Origin: Paucibacter sp. Y2R2-4
Lineage (GTDB): Bacteria; Pseudomonadota; Gammaproteobacteria; Burkholderiales; Burkholderiaceae_C
NCBI RefSeq assembly: GCF_025717535.1
Contig: NZ_JAJIRO010000003.1
Location: 1 to 64,000 of the forward strand
Direction: 5' to 3'
Length of the DNA: 64,000 bases
Shown here: one piece after another, positions 10,340-19,669 of the stretch
How positions within the stretch are numbered: the first letter of the stretch is position 1
Layout of the letters: each line of letters begins with the position of its first letter
Program-made: the position numbers and the translations under genes
Notes under the pieces: model-generated
Told to the model about the DNA's origin: nothing
The model's input: the letters and a program-made list of their open reading frames with translations, nothing else
The model's database searches: none

Positions 10340-10498
10340 TCGAATTCGCTCTTTCGGGCTGCAGTCTCGGCAGTGTGGCCGAAAGCGGGCCGCGGGGCTG
10401 TCGCCGATGTGGCAAGTTTCAGCCCCGCCCAAGACAGGTTTGGCCTCTGTCTGTTACCGTGCGGCCTTAGAAAAAGTTGGTGAATTGGAACAATACGC

Positions 10499-12052
10499 AT
10501 GAGCGAAGAAAACAAGCGCGCCCAAGCAGCCGCCCTCGCCGTCACCCCGGACGATTTGCGAGGCATTCGCCGTGGGATCGAAAAAGAAAGCCTGCGCGCC
10601 CGACCAAATGGCACGCTGGCATTGACGCCACATCCGGCGGCCATGGGCTCGGCCCTGACGCACCCGCACATCACCACCGATTACAGCGAGTCGCAGGTCG
10701 AGTTGATCACCGGTGTGCACAGCAGCGTCGAAGCCTGTTTGCAAGAGTTGACCGAGGTGCACCAAGGCGTCTACCGGGTGCTGGACAAGCAAAGTTGCGG
10801 CCAAGAAGCCGAACGCCTGTGGGTCGGCTCCATGCCCTGCGGCCTGCCCACCGACGAGACCATTCCACTGGGGCGTTATGGCAAATCGAATGTCGGGCGC
10901 TCCAAGAGCGTCTACCGCATGGGTTTGGGCCAGCGCTATGGCCGGCGCATGCAGACGATTTCGGGCATCCACTACAACTGGTCTTTGCCCGGCGTCAGCA
11001 GCGAACAGTATTTCTCGCTGATTCGCAACTTCCGCCGCCACTCCTTTGTGTTGCTGTATCTGTTTGGCGCCTCGCCGGCCCTATGTTCCAGCTTTGTGGA
11101 AGGGCGCCGTCATGAGCTGAAGGCGCTGGGCGGCCACACGCTCTATATGCCTTACGGCACCTCGCTGCGCATGGGCCGTTTGGGCTATCAAAGCGATGCC
11201 CAGTCTTCGCTGGCGGTCAGCTACAACTGTTTAGAAAGTTATGCCGACTCGCTGCACGAAGCGCTAACGCGGCCTTATCCGGCCTATGAAGCGATTGGCG
11301 TGCGCAACCCTGGCGGCGACTACAACCAGCTCAGCACCAGCTTGCTGCAGATTGAAAACGAGTTCTACGGCACCATCCGCCCCAAGCGCGTGATTCAAGC
11401 GGGGGAGCGCCCCTTGCATGCGCTGCGCGAACGTGGCGTTGAGTACGTCGAAGTGCGCTGCATGGATCTGGACCCCTTTGTGCCGGTGGGCATCAATGCA
11501 CAGACGATTCGCTTCCTCGATCTCTTTTTGCTGCATTGCCTGTTGACCGACAGCCCGCCGGACACCCCGGCCGAGATCGCCACGCTGGCCGAAAACCAGC
11601 ACCTGGTCGCGGCACGCGGACGCGAGCCCGGCTTGAAGCTGACGCGGGCCGACGGCAGCCAAACGCTCTTGAGCGACTGGGCGGCCGAGCTGCTGGCGCA
11701 ATGTGCGCCCATGGCCCGCATGCTGGACGAAGCCCAAGGCGGCACCGCCCACGCGGAAGCCCTGGCCGCCGCTAAGGCCACGCTGGCCGATCCGCACAGC
11801 ACCCCCTCGGCCCGTGTGCTGCGTGCCATGGCCCAGGACTTTGACGACAGCTATATCGACTTTCTGCGCCAGCAGTCCGAGCAGACCCGCAAGACGCTGA
11901 TGGACCTGCCCTATAGCGAAGCACAAGCCCAGCGCTTCAAAGTACAGGCCGAGGCATCCTTGGTGGAGCAGGCGCGCATCGAAGCGGCAGACACCTTGCC
12001 CTTTGATGAGTACCTGAGGCAATACCTGTCCCCGGCACGCATGGAAGTTTGA
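10499..12052 (+). CDS. gshA: Glutamate-cysteine ligase
   Basis: First step of glutathione synthesis: ATP-dependent joining of glutamate and cysteine. 517 aa, normal for the enterobacterial-type (class I) enzyme. Family motifs include GIEKESLRA near the N-terminus, TTDYSESQVELIT, WVGSMPCGLP, GIHYNWSLP and YVEVRCMDLDPF. It is transcribed alone, divergent from the acyl-CoA dehydrogenase gene. It ends exactly where the convergent DUF2939 gene ends (no gap between stops at 12052 and 12053). No gshB is in the window. Confidence 0.97.
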   Translation: MSEENKRAQAAALAVTPDDLRGIRRGIEKESLRARPNGTLALTPHPAAMGSALTHPHITTDYSESQVELITGVHSSVEACLQELTEVHQGVYRVLDKQSCGQEAERLWVGSMPCGLPTDETIPLGRYGKSNVGRSKSVYRMGLGQRYGRRMQTISGIHYNWSLPGVSSEQYFSLIRNFRRHSFVLLYLFGASPALCSSFVEGRRHELKALGGHTLYMPYGTSLRMGRLGYQSDAQSSLAVSYNCLESYADSLHEALTRPYPAYEAIGVRNPGGDYNQLSTSLLQIENEFYGTIRPKRVIQAGERPLHALRERGVEYVEVRCMDLDPFVPVGINAQTIRFLDLFLLHCLLTDSPPDTPAEIATLAENQHLVAARGREPGLKLTRADGSQTLLSDWAAELLAQCAPMARMLDEAQGGTAHAEALAAAKATLADPHSTPSARVLRAMAQDFDDSYIDFLRQQSEQTRKTLMDLPYSEAQAQRFKVQAEASLVEQARIEAADTLPFDEYLRQYLSPARMEV

Positions 12053-12616
12053 TCAGGGCAGGCGCAATTCCGTCAAACGCCAGCTGAACAGGCCCTGGCG
12101 ACTTAGCACCAGGTCGATCGGGTCTTCATCCTCACCCGCCTGGCGCACGCTGAACACAAAGCGGTTCAAACCCTCGTAGCGCATCTGAGTCTCCAGCCGC
12201 TTTGGCAGCTCTGCATCGGACTTGTCGGCGCCCTGTGGCTTCAACAGGGCTTGGGCCGGGCTCTGGCCTCGCAACAAGCGCGCCAGGCTGTCTGGCGTGA
12301 TCAAGGCATCCACCATAGGCCCCAGCAAGGCCCCAGCCACCGCCGCCCCCATCAGCGAGGCTGCGGTGGGTTGCCCCTGCGCGTTCTGTCGCGACAAGGC
12401 CAAACGCTGATGGACACCGACTTTCAAGTTGGCCCGCAAGGCCGGAAAGTCGATCCAGGCGGCCAGCCGTTCACCCTCATGCGCAGCGGCCGCGGCCTGC
12501 ATGCGCTGCAAGCTCAGGTAAGGGCTCAGGTACAGCGCGAGCACGGCCACCACCAAGCAAGAAGCTCCGGCCGCCAGTGCCCAGCGCCGTCTCGACACAA
12601 ACCAGTTGGCGCTCAC
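12053..12616 (-). CDS. DUF2939 family membrane-anchored protein
   Basis: 187-aa protein of unknown function with one N-terminal membrane helix (WALAAGASCLVVAVLALYL) and a periplasmic remainder. The pattern YLSLQRMQAAAAAHEGERLA followed by WIDFPALRANLK is typical of DUF2939. The start is taken as the GTG at 12616, whose last two bases overlap the TGA of the lysE-like gene (GTGA, 4-bp overlap), so the two genes are probably translationally coupled. A longer frame upstream lies inside the lysE-like gene and has no family resemblance. Confidence 0.82.
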   Translation of the reverse strand: MSANWFVSRRRWALAAGASCLVVAVLALYLSPYLSLQRMQAAAAAHEGERLAAWIDFPALRANLKVGVHQRLALSRQNAQGQPTAASLMGAAVAGALLGPMVDALITPDSLARLLRGQSPAQALLKPQGADKSDAELPKRLETQMRYEGLNRFVFSVRQAGEDEDPIDLVLSRQGLFSWRLTELRLP

Positions 12617-13257
12617 GTGCGCTCGCCCAGGGCCAGCTTCAGGCCAAAAGACAAGAACATCAGCCCGATCAGGCGATTCAAAGCATAGCCCCAGCGCCCA
12701 CCCAAGCGAAGCCGCCGACTGGCCTGAGCGGTGGCATACGCCAGGCCGTGGCACCACAACATGCCATTGAAATTGAAGATCGCCCCGAGCAGCAAGAAAG
12801 CCAAGGCCTTGTGCGGCGCGTCGGGCGCGATGAACTGCGGCACAAAGGCCAAGAAAAACAGCGCCACCTTGGGATTGAGCACATTGGTCAAGAAGCCCTG
12901 CGCAAAGATCTTGCGATAGGACAGCATCACCGGCTGCTCCGCCGCCTGCGTCGGGGTCCGGCTCGGTTTTCTAGGGCTGAAGAGCATGACGACACCGAGA
13001 TAAACCAGATAGGCCGCGCCCAAATACTTCAAAAGCCCGAAGGCCCAGGCCGAACTGGCCATCAAAGCAGATAGCCCCAAGGCCGCCGCCAAGACATGCA
13101 AACAGGTGCCCGCGCCTATGCCCAGAGCCGCCGCCGAGCCCGCACGCCAGCCCTGGGTGGCGCTGCGCGTCATGATGAGCATCGAGTCGGGCCCAGGCGC
13201 CATATTCAGCAGCAAACCGGAGGCCACAAAAAGGGGTAAATCTTGAATGCCCAGCAT
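12613..13257 (-). CDS. LysE/RhtB family amino-acid exporter
   Basis: Inner-membrane exporter of the LysE superfamily (214 aa from ATG 13257, which has GGAG about 11 bases upstream; ATG 13290 is possible). Typical sequence: NMAPGPDSMLIMTRS after the first helix, then GAGTCLHVLAAALGLSALM and a third hydrophobic block YLGAAYLVYLGVVMLF. About six membrane helices are visible. The substrate is probably a small neutral amino acid or homoserine lactone, by family only. It is coupled to the DUF2939 gene and follows DUF3147 on the same strand with a gap of about 45 bp. Confidence 0.92.
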   Translation of the reverse strand: MLGIQDLPLFVASGLLLNMAPGPDSMLIMTRSATQGWRAGSAAALGIGAGTCLHVLAAALGLSALMASSAWAFGLLKYLGAAYLVYLGVVMLFSPRKPSRTPTQAAEQPVMLSYRKIFAQGFLTNVLNPKVALFFLAFVPQFIAPDAPHKALAFLLLGAIFNFNGMLWCHGLAYATAQASRRLRLGGRWGYALNRLIGLMFLSFGLKLALGERT

Positions 13258-13302
13258 GGCGACTGAAACTCCGCAAAAGCGCTCCATCATCGGAGCCGCA
13301 TC

Positions 13303-13653
13303 TCAAAGCAAATGAATGTCAAAGCGGCGCAGGACCAGCGCAAAAGCGGCAAAACACAGCACCGTGATCAGCACGCTGAAGACCAGGCTGAGCCAGAACC
13401 CAAAACGCGGCAACAGCGCCGGGAAAACCAGAAACATGGGCAGCGTCGGGATCACATACCAAAAGGTGTAACGCGCATGGTTGGCGATCTTGTCCATGGG
13501 CTGCTTTTCAAGATACAGCCAGATCAAGGCCAATAACGTCACCAAGGGCAAGGCAGCGATCAGGCCACCCAATTTGTCACTGCGCTTGGCGAACTCCGAA
13601 ACCAAAACCACCACGCCGGCAGTCAACAGATATTTGATGATCAGCCAAGCCAT
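13303..13653 (-). CDS. DUF3147 family small membrane protein
   Basis: 116-aa hydrophobic protein with four predicted membrane helices. It matches DUF3147 in order: IIKYLLTAG, SEFAKRSDKLGGLIAALPLVTLLALIW, then NHARYTFWYVIPTLPMFLVFP. The function is not established for the family. It lies 29 bp downstream of an acetyltransferase gene on the same strand and upstream of the LysE-like exporter, so the four minus-strand genes from 14114 to 12053 could form one transcript. Confidence 0.85.
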   Translation of the reverse strand: MAWLIIKYLLTAGVVVLVSEFAKRSDKLGGLIAALPLVTLLALIWLYLEKQPMDKIANHARYTFWYVIPTLPMFLVFPALLPRFGFWLSLVFSVLITVLCFAAFALVLRRFDIHLL

Positions 13654-13682
13654 GGTGATGTGGTGATGCCTTTGCTCAAGAC

Positions 13683-14114
13683 TCAGTGTGGGCGCTGCAA
13701 GGTGTAGAAGACTTCCACCGCATCCTTCATCTCGCCGCGCGTCCAGCCCTTGGCTTGATAGAAACGATCGGCCCGGGTGTTGGCCTCGGTGCCCAGCGTC
13801 ACTTGCGCATGGCCCAGGCTGAACAACCAGTCAACCGCCAATTGGAGCAAGGGGCCACCGGCACCCAGGCCCTCTTTGTCGGGATGCACAAACAAGGCCC
13901 AGATCGAAGCATCGGCCTTGGCGGCATAAGAGAAAGCAATCACCACGCCGTCTTGCTCACACACCCAGCCACGACCCAGCGCTTCGAGATAGTCCTCGTA
14001 CATCTGCACGGTCACTCGCGCCGGGTTGTTCAGCTTGTTCTCTCGCACCGCCAGGCGAATGGCTGACATGGCGGGAATATCGGCGCTTGTCGCCTGTCGG
14101 AAATGAAGGGGCAT
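13683..14114 (-). CDS. GNAT family N-acetyltransferase
   Basis: 143-aa single-domain GNAT protein. It opens with FRQATSADIPAMSAIR. The acetyl-CoA-binding strand and P-loop region is ALFVHPDKEGLGAGGPLLQ, a Q/RxxGxG/A-like motif in which EGLGAGG stands for the usual RGxGxG. The C-terminal part has ADRFYQAKGWTR, the usual F/YxxxGW element. The substrate is unknown. It is probably the first gene of the minus-strand run that continues with DUF3147, the LysE-like exporter and DUF2939. Confidence 0.88.
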   Translation of the reverse strand: MPLHFRQATSADIPAMSAIRLAVRENKLNNPARVTVQMYEDYLEALGRGWVCEQDGVVIAFSYAAKADASIWALFVHPDKEGLGAGGPLLQLAVDWLFSLGHAQVTLGTEANTRADRFYQAKGWTRGEMKDAVEVFYTLQRPH

Positions 14115-14223
14115 GGCCTGGGGCTTCTAAGCAATCTCTGAGGAAACCGCATTGTGAAGCACGCCAGGGACCAGCACCTTTCGGCGCGGACCTTGGCGAT
14201 TCAGGCTTGAATTGACGCGCGAC

Positions 14224-14625
14224 TCAGGCGACCGTCTTCTTCACCGCCTCGGCGGCTTCAGCGGCCGATGCTGAAGCATCTTTGCTCAACTCATTGGCGC
14301 TCTCGGACAAGGCACTGGCAGCGTGCTTGGTGGAGTCCCAAGCCTCGCCTGCAGCGGCGGCGGCTTTCTCGGCCACCTCGCCGGCCACGGCCTTGGCTTC
14401 ATGGGTTTTTTCAGCGGCGATTTCGGCCACATTGCTGGCAACTTCCTTGCTGGAGTCCCAGGCGCTGCTGGCCACTTCGGCGGTCTTGTCTGCCAACTCG
14501 CTGACGGCGAGCTTGGCTTCATGCGCCTTCTCGGCGGCCACTTCGGCCACCTGCTTGCTGGCTTCTGCCACGGCCTCACCGGCTTGATGCGCGGCTTCCT
14601 TGACCTTGTTCCACAAATCGGACAT
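14224..14625 (-). CDS. Ala-rich amphipathic repeat protein (LEA-like or phasin-like)
   Basis: 133-aa protein rich in Ala, Glu and Lys, with no Cys or Pro and almost certainly all helix. It holds a 40-residue internal duplication: residues 26-65 (starting VAEVAAEKAHEAK) and 66-105 (starting VAEIAAEKTHEAK), each with an AWDSxK element. The pattern resembles group 3 LEA proteins and stress-related hydrophilic helical proteins; phasin-like coiled coils are an alternative. There is no signal peptide, so it is cytoplasmic. It stands alone, with about 110 bp before and 160 bp after it. Confidence 0.75.
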   Translation of the reverse strand: MSDLWNKVKEAAHQAGEAVAEASKQVAEVAAEKAHEAKLAVSELADKTAEVASSAWDSSKEVASNVAEIAAEKTHEAKAVAGEVAEKAAAAAGEAWDSTKHAASALSESANELSKDASASAAEAAEAVKKTVA

Positions 14626-14788
14626 GACTCTTTCTCCCTGTTGCGCTAACGATGGAATGTGCCGCTGGGTTCAGGTGCGCAGCGCGATGACAGCGCGCGG
14701 CCCACCCCCAAAGACTCGGCAACGCCCGCATTCTGCGCGAGCATTTACGCAATTAGGTGTCGATTTGCTGACAAGTGCCAGCAACCCC

Positions 14789-16657
14789 CTAATTCCTCAG
14801 ACCAGCGGCTTGCTCCAGCATCAAACGCCGCACCATGCGCACCGGCGCGCTGCCATGGCTCAAGAACTCTTCGTGGAATGCCTTCAGCTTGAAAGCCTCG
14901 CCACGCTGCGCTTTCAGTTGCTCGCGCAGCGCCAGGATCTCGGAAAATCCCGCAAAGTAACTGCTCAGTTGTGCGGAACTCACTTGCGCCCGGTGCCATT
15001 TTTCCTTGGCCTCGGTCTTGGACTGAAAAGCCTCGCGCTCCAGCAATTGCAGGGCCTCAGACTCAGACATGCCCAGCACATGCACGCTGTAATCGAGGAT
15101 GGCGTTAGAGACCACGCGCAAATTCCATTTGGCGTACATCAGGCCCATCTCCAGGCTGGGCTTGCCGTCCACCGCACCCCAGCCGCTCTCCATCATCATG
15201 CGTTCCGCATAGACGGCCCAACCCTCCACCATCGCCCCGTTGCCAAACAAGGTCTTGATCTTGGAGGGTGATTTGTTCGCATGCAGCAGCTGCACATAGT
15301 GGCCGGGAATGGCCTCATGGATGTTCAAGACCTGCAACATCCAGTGGTTGTACTCACGCAGAAAAGACTCGGCTTCGGCGGGTGTGTACTTGTCCAGCGG
15401 ATCGACGTTGTAATAGGTGTCACCCTTGGGGTCCAAAGGTCCCGGGGCGCTGATGGAAGCGCCAGCCACGCCGCGCATATAGGCCGGCGTCTCGCGCACG
15501 ACCAGGGGCCGGCTCGGGTCCAAGCTCAACAAATCATGCGCCGTGACCCAGGCGGCCAGCGCCGGGATCTGCGATTTGATCTCGTCGACAAAGCGCTCAG
15601 GCGCCACATGGCGCTCAGACAATTTGTCGATCACCCGGCCGATCTTGTCAAAGCGGTCGGCCGGCTTGGCGGCATCGCCGAACAAGCCCGGCCAGAGTTG
15701 CTCCGAGAGCTCGTCCATGCGCTGCAAGAGGCGCGCCTTGTCGGCCAGCGCCCGTTGATACAGGCCGGCGGCATCCACACTGGCTTGAATCTCATAGTCA
15801 AACTTGGCCTCGAACAAGGCCTTGCCCAGGCGGAAGCTGCGGCCACCGCCGGACTGCTCAAGCGAACGATCTATGCGCTTCAAGGCGGCGATATGCGCAA
15901 GCACCGCCCGCAGGGCTTGGGCGTTATGGCGCTGCAGCGATGCTGCGGCCTCACCCTTCAATCCCGCTTGCTTGATGGCCTTGGGGATGTCTTCGCGGAA
16001 CAGGACCAAGCCACCTTCGAGCTGATCAATGGCCAGCTTCAGATGCACCGGGCTGGGGTTCTTCAGCTGCTTCAGCGCGGCTTGGTAGTAGGCCGGCACC
16101 TGGCGCAAGCGTTGATCGATCCAGGCCAAGCGCTGGCCCGCCGGCGCATAGTCCGGCTTGTTCAGCAACTGAGCAAAAGGGTCGGCCACATTGGATTCGC
16201 TGGCGTCCCACTGATCGCTGCGCAGCTCGGTCATGCTCCAGCGCATGGCGCGCAAATGGTTATCCAACAGGGCCAGATCGCCGAGCTGGGCCGGCGTCAG
16301 CGCGGACTTGCCGGCGGCCTGAAGGCGGCCCGGCAAGTCGGCCAGACGCTGCAACCAGCGCTCACAAAAAATCAGCAAGGCCTGCCGACGCGCTTCGGTG
16401 GGCGCTGGCAGCTGGGCGGCTGCCTCAAAGCGGCCAGCGGCCACGGCGGCGTCTGGGACGAGACGCCAATAGTCCGCCAAAAAGGCATCCACCTCGGTTT
16501 CAAACTGCAGAGCAGCGGCAGCCTGCACTTGCGCACTGCTCGGAGCCTGAACGGCAAAGGCCGGCGGGGCCAGATTCAGCAAGGCCGAGAGCGACAACAC
16601 GGAGGCCGCGCTCAGGCGCGCAGCGAGGGCAGACTTGATTTGGGCTTGTTTTTTCAT
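14789..16657 (-). CDS. DUF885 family exported metallopeptidase-like protein
   Basis: 622-aa protein with a signal peptide (basic MKKQAQIKSALAAR, hydrophobic core, AFA cleavage region near residue 35). The C-terminal half carries HEAIPGH, the zinc-binding motif of DUF885, followed about 35 residues later by EGWAVYAE, which supplies the likely third ligand Glu. Members are annotated as possible carboxypeptidase-like metalloenzymes; the substrate is unknown. The protein should be periplasmic. It is divergent from the histidine kinase, whose start lies about 110 bp away. Confidence 0.9.
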   Translation of the reverse strand: MKKQAQIKSALAARLSAASVLSLSALLNLAPPAFAVQAPSSAQVQAAAALQFETEVDAFLADYWRLVPDAAVAAGRFEAAAQLPAPTEARRQALLIFCERWLQRLADLPGRLQAAGKSALTPAQLGDLALLDNHLRAMRWSMTELRSDQWDASESNVADPFAQLLNKPDYAPAGQRLAWIDQRLRQVPAYYQAALKQLKNPSPVHLKLAIDQLEGGLVLFREDIPKAIKQAGLKGEAAASLQRHNAQALRAVLAHIAALKRIDRSLEQSGGGRSFRLGKALFEAKFDYEIQASVDAAGLYQRALADKARLLQRMDELSEQLWPGLFGDAAKPADRFDKIGRVIDKLSERHVAPERFVDEIKSQIPALAAWVTAHDLLSLDPSRPLVVRETPAYMRGVAGASISAPGPLDPKGDTYYNVDPLDKYTPAEAESFLREYNHWMLQVLNIHEAIPGHYVQLLHANKSPSKIKTLFGNGAMVEGWAVYAERMMMESGWGAVDGKPSLEMGLMYAKWNLRVVSNAILDYSVHVLGMSESEALQLLEREAFQSKTEAKEKWHRAQVSSAQLSSYFAGFSEILALREQLKAQRGEAFKLKAFHEEFLSHGSAPVRMVRRLMLEQAAGLRN

Positions 16658-16769
16658 GCGGACTCAGAAAGTTCAACCCGGATGCTAGCGGCTAGCAAGT
16701 ACGGGCTGGCTTCTGCTATCGTCAACCCGGCCACCCTGGCGCCCATCAAAGCTCAAACCAAGGCCTCAC

Positions 16770-19001
16770 TTGATTGGCAAGTCTCTGCTTCAACGTGCAT
16801 TGGCATGGGGTCATGCGGGCGCCATCCTGGGCATTTTTGTCGGCCTGACCTCGGTCGCCATCTTGGCCCAGACCGGCTGGGCCATCCGCCAGGATCGCGA
16901 GCTGACCTTGGAAGCCGAGCGGCAAAGCGGCCTCGTCACCGCACGCTTGCTGGAAGAACATGCGGCCCAGCAGCTGAAGGCCGCCGCCAGTCGCCTGGAA
17001 GTGATTGCCTCGATTGCGGCCATGGGGCCGATGAGCGAGGCCGAGGTCGATCAGCACATTCGCACGCTGATCGAGGAGCAACTCAAATCCAGCCGCACCG
17101 CCAACGCCCTGCAGTTTGTCAATCTGCAAGGCCTGCGCTGGGCCAGCATGACCGACTTTCCGGCCTTTGTGTTTGCACTCGAGGAGCGGGAGTTCATTCC
17201 CTTTTTGCTGAAGAACCCCGAGCATCGCGGCCTGGTGTTTGGGCGCCCTTTCAAGCGCTTCATTGACGGCGAGTTGGTGCTGCCGATGGCGCGCAATCTC
17301 TACGAGCGCGGCGGCCGCCATGTGGGCCTGATCAGTACCGAGGTGAATGTCGACTACTTCAGCGGCATCTATGCGAATGTGGCCAAGAACAACCGGGCGG
17401 TGGTGCAGCTCTTTGCCGAAGCCGGCTTTGTGGTGGCGCGCTCACCGGAGGACGCGCGAACCGCCACCGCCGACCTGAGCAGCGGCCCGGCGATGCAGTC
17501 CCTGCAAGCGGGGCCCCAGGAAGGCTCAGTGCAGGACCAAAGCCTCTTGGTGGACGGCGTGTCGCGCCTGCTCAGCTACCGCAAGATCAGCGGCTTTCCC
17601 CTGGTGGTGGGCTTGGGCCGCGACTATGACGACATCTTGGCCACCTGGCGACAACGAGCCTGGGACCGGGTGCTGTTCTCGGGCGTCTTCATTGCCCTGC
17701 ATCTGCTGCTGACCTATGTCTTGCTGCTGCATATGCGGCGTTTGCAGCAATCAGAGGCCATGCTGCGTGAAAGTGAAGCCAAGTTCGTCGATCTGTTTCA
17801 GCGCTCGCCCGTTCCGCTGGCTCTGGTTTTGGTGCAAAGCCAGCAGACGCTGGAGGCGAACGATGCCTTGCTGAAACAGTTCGGTCTGGATCGCCGAGAC
17901 CTGGCCGCGCATTCGCCGATGGACGCCCAGCATTGGCAGGACCTGCAGCAGCGAGAGACCTATCTCACCCTGCTGGCCAAGGCCGAAGAGATCGACGGCT
18001 TCGAAGCGGTGCTCAGGCGCCGTGACGGCAGCTTGTTCACCTGCCAGTTGGCGACCCGTCGTATCGACACCGGTGGCCGCCCAGTGGGCATCTTGTCGGT
18101 CATCGATATCAGCCAGCAGCGCCAGGTCGAACAGGACATTCGGGAGCTGAACGCCAAGCTGGAGCAACGGGTCTCTGAGCGCACCCATCATCTGGAAGAC
18201 GCACTGGCCACGGTCAAGAATATGCAGGGCGAATTGGTGCGCTCCGAGAAGATGGCGGCCCTGGGTTCCTTGGTGGCCGGCATTGCACATGAACTGAACA
18301 CCCCCATTGGCAATGGCGTCACCATGGCCAGCACCATAGAAGCGCAAAGCCGCGCCTTGATGGAAGAGTTCGGCTCAGAGCGGCCGCGCCGCTCGCGCAT
18401 TGAGCCGGTCTTGGGCGCCATTCAACAAGGTGCCGACATCTTGGTGCGCAGCCTGGATCGCGCTGCCGCGCTGATCTCCAGCTTCAAACATGTGGCGGTG
18501 GATCAGTCCAGCGACCAGCGCCGCAGCTTTGATCTGAAGGACACCATTGCCGAATTGGTCTTGATGCTGGAGTCGATGTACCGCAACAAGCATCAGGTGG
18601 TGCTGGACTTGAGTACGGGTCTGCAGATGGACAGTTATCCCGGCGCATTGACCCAGGTGTTGACCAATTTCATCAGCAACTCGGTGGCCCATGCTTTCGC
18701 CGAGGGCGAACAGGGCGAGATGCGTATCAGCAGCCGTTTGATGGCCGAGGAACAGGTCGAGATCGTCTTCAGTGACAACGGCCGCGGCATTCCGCCCGAA
18801 GACCTAGACCATGTGTTTGAGCCCTTTTTCACCACCAAGCTGGGCCAAGGCGGCTCGGGCCTGGGCATGAGCATCGTTTACAACTTAGTCACCGGCGTGC
18901 TGGCCGGCAGCATCTCTTTGTCCAGCGCCGTCGGCAACGGCACTCGCCTGCGTCTCACATTGCCGCTCAAAGCCCCGAGCTTGGGTGGGCCGGTGGACTG
19001 A
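16770..19001 (+). CDS. Membrane sensor histidine kinase with PAS domain
   Basis: 743-aa hybrid of an extracytoplasmic sensor and a cytoplasmic kinase. The start is a TTG with AAGG six bases upstream; no in-frame ATG fits better. Membrane helices are at about 13-35 and 309-331, with a roughly 270-residue cache-like extracytoplasmic region between them. A PAS domain follows (EAKFVDLFQRSPVPLALV). A coiled-coil linker leads to the HisKA motif SLVAGIAHELNTPIG with phospho-acceptor His507. The ATPase domain has NFISNSVAHAF, DNGRGIP and GGSGLGMSIV. There is no receiver domain and no regulator gene beside it. It converges on a periplasmic cache protein with stops 6 bp apart. Confidence 0.93.
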   Translation: MIGKSLLQRALAWGHAGAILGIFVGLTSVAILAQTGWAIRQDRELTLEAERQSGLVTARLLEEHAAQQLKAAASRLEVIASIAAMGPMSEAEVDQHIRTLIEEQLKSSRTANALQFVNLQGLRWASMTDFPAFVFALEEREFIPFLLKNPEHRGLVFGRPFKRFIDGELVLPMARNLYERGGRHVGLISTEVNVDYFSGIYANVAKNNRAVVQLFAEAGFVVARSPEDARTATADLSSGPAMQSLQAGPQEGSVQDQSLLVDGVSRLLSYRKISGFPLVVGLGRDYDDILATWRQRAWDRVLFSGVFIALHLLLTYVLLLHMRRLQQSEAMLRESEAKFVDLFQRSPVPLALVLVQSQQTLEANDALLKQFGLDRRDLAAHSPMDAQHWQDLQQRETYLTLLAKAEEIDGFEAVLRRRDGSLFTCQLATRRIDTGGRPVGILSVIDISQQRQVEQDIRELNAKLEQRVSERTHHLEDALATVKNMQGELVRSEKMAALGSLVAGIAHELNTPIGNGVTMASTIEAQSRALMEEFGSERPRRSRIEPVLGAIQQGADILVRSLDRAAALISSFKHVAVDQSSDQRRSFDLKDTIAELVLMLESMYRNKHQVVLDLSTGLQMDSYPGALTQVLTNFISNSVAHAFAEGEQGEMRISSRLMAEEQVEIVFSDNGRGIPPEDLDHVFEPFFTTKLGQGGSGLGMSIVYNLVTGVLAGSISLSSAVGNGTRLRLTLPLKAPSLGGPVD

Positions 19002-19007
19002 GCTGGG

Positions 19008-19505
19008 CTATTTGTAAATGCCGGTACCGAGACATAGATCGGTGCCGGGCACCCGTTCCAGATAGCCGGCCTTGTCTTCCATCTGCTTGCTGACCGGATT
19101 GGGCCAGCGGTAATTGACCCAGCCCTTGCCCTCGGGGGTGGCAAAGCAAACGCGAACGAACTCGCGGATCAGGTAAACGCCGTCTACATCGCGCATATCG
19201 TACTTATTGGTACCACGGATGCGCGGGTTGATGCCGTGGATGACTTGAAAACCTTTCGGGTCCACCGAGTACAGGTAGAGGTCGCCATTGCGATTGATTT
19301 CGCTCTTGCTGTTGAAGGGGCTGGCCGGGTTGTTGAACTCGAGCACGGCCTTCTCTCGCCCATGGGTCTTCAAATAGTCCTGCGCTTTTTTCATCAGCGC
19401 GGTGGCTTCCTCGGCTGTGCTTTTTCGCTCATTGGCCCAGGGCGTGCTGGACATGACACTCAGCAGCAAAGCCATCGTCAAGGTCTTGAATGCCCGGTGC
19501 TTCAT
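19008..19505 (-). CDS. Periplasmic single-cache (sCache_2) protein
   Basis: 165-aa exported protein with a cleavable signal peptide (TMALLLSVMSSTPWA). The remainder looks like a single cache type 2 domain: DYLKTHGREKAVLEFNNP, GDLYLYSVDPKGFQVIHG, then GKGWVNYRWPNP and a Gly-rich end. Such domains bind small ligands and often occur as the sensor part of chemoreceptors and kinases. Here the domain is free-standing. It is convergent with a cache-like histidine kinase, so it could act as that kinase's ligand carrier or competitor, but this is inference. Confidence 0.82.
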   Translation of the reverse strand: MKHRAFKTLTMALLLSVMSSTPWANERKSTAEEATALMKKAQDYLKTHGREKAVLEFNNPASPFNSKSEINRNGDLYLYSVDPKGFQVIHGINPRIRGTNKYDMRDVDGVYLIREFVRVCFATPEGKGWVNYRWPNPVSKQMEDKAGYLERVPGTDLCLGTGIYK

Positions 19506-19669
19506 GCTGAATCTCCCCGCTGTGAAGTGAAGTGGTGTGCGAGCGGTGAACGGCGCTCAGCCATATTAAGTCAACGCTTGGCTCGATAATGACGTTCCAC
19601 CAGTTCTTTGATTGCGACCCAGCGCGCTCTGGGTTCATGCGTGCCCCCGTGGCAGCCGACCTTCTGACC

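Noticed and set aside
15281-16769. Upstream part of a 661-codon plus-strand frame
   Set aside because: It is antisense to the DUF885 gene and out of frame with the histidine kinase; it has no family match.
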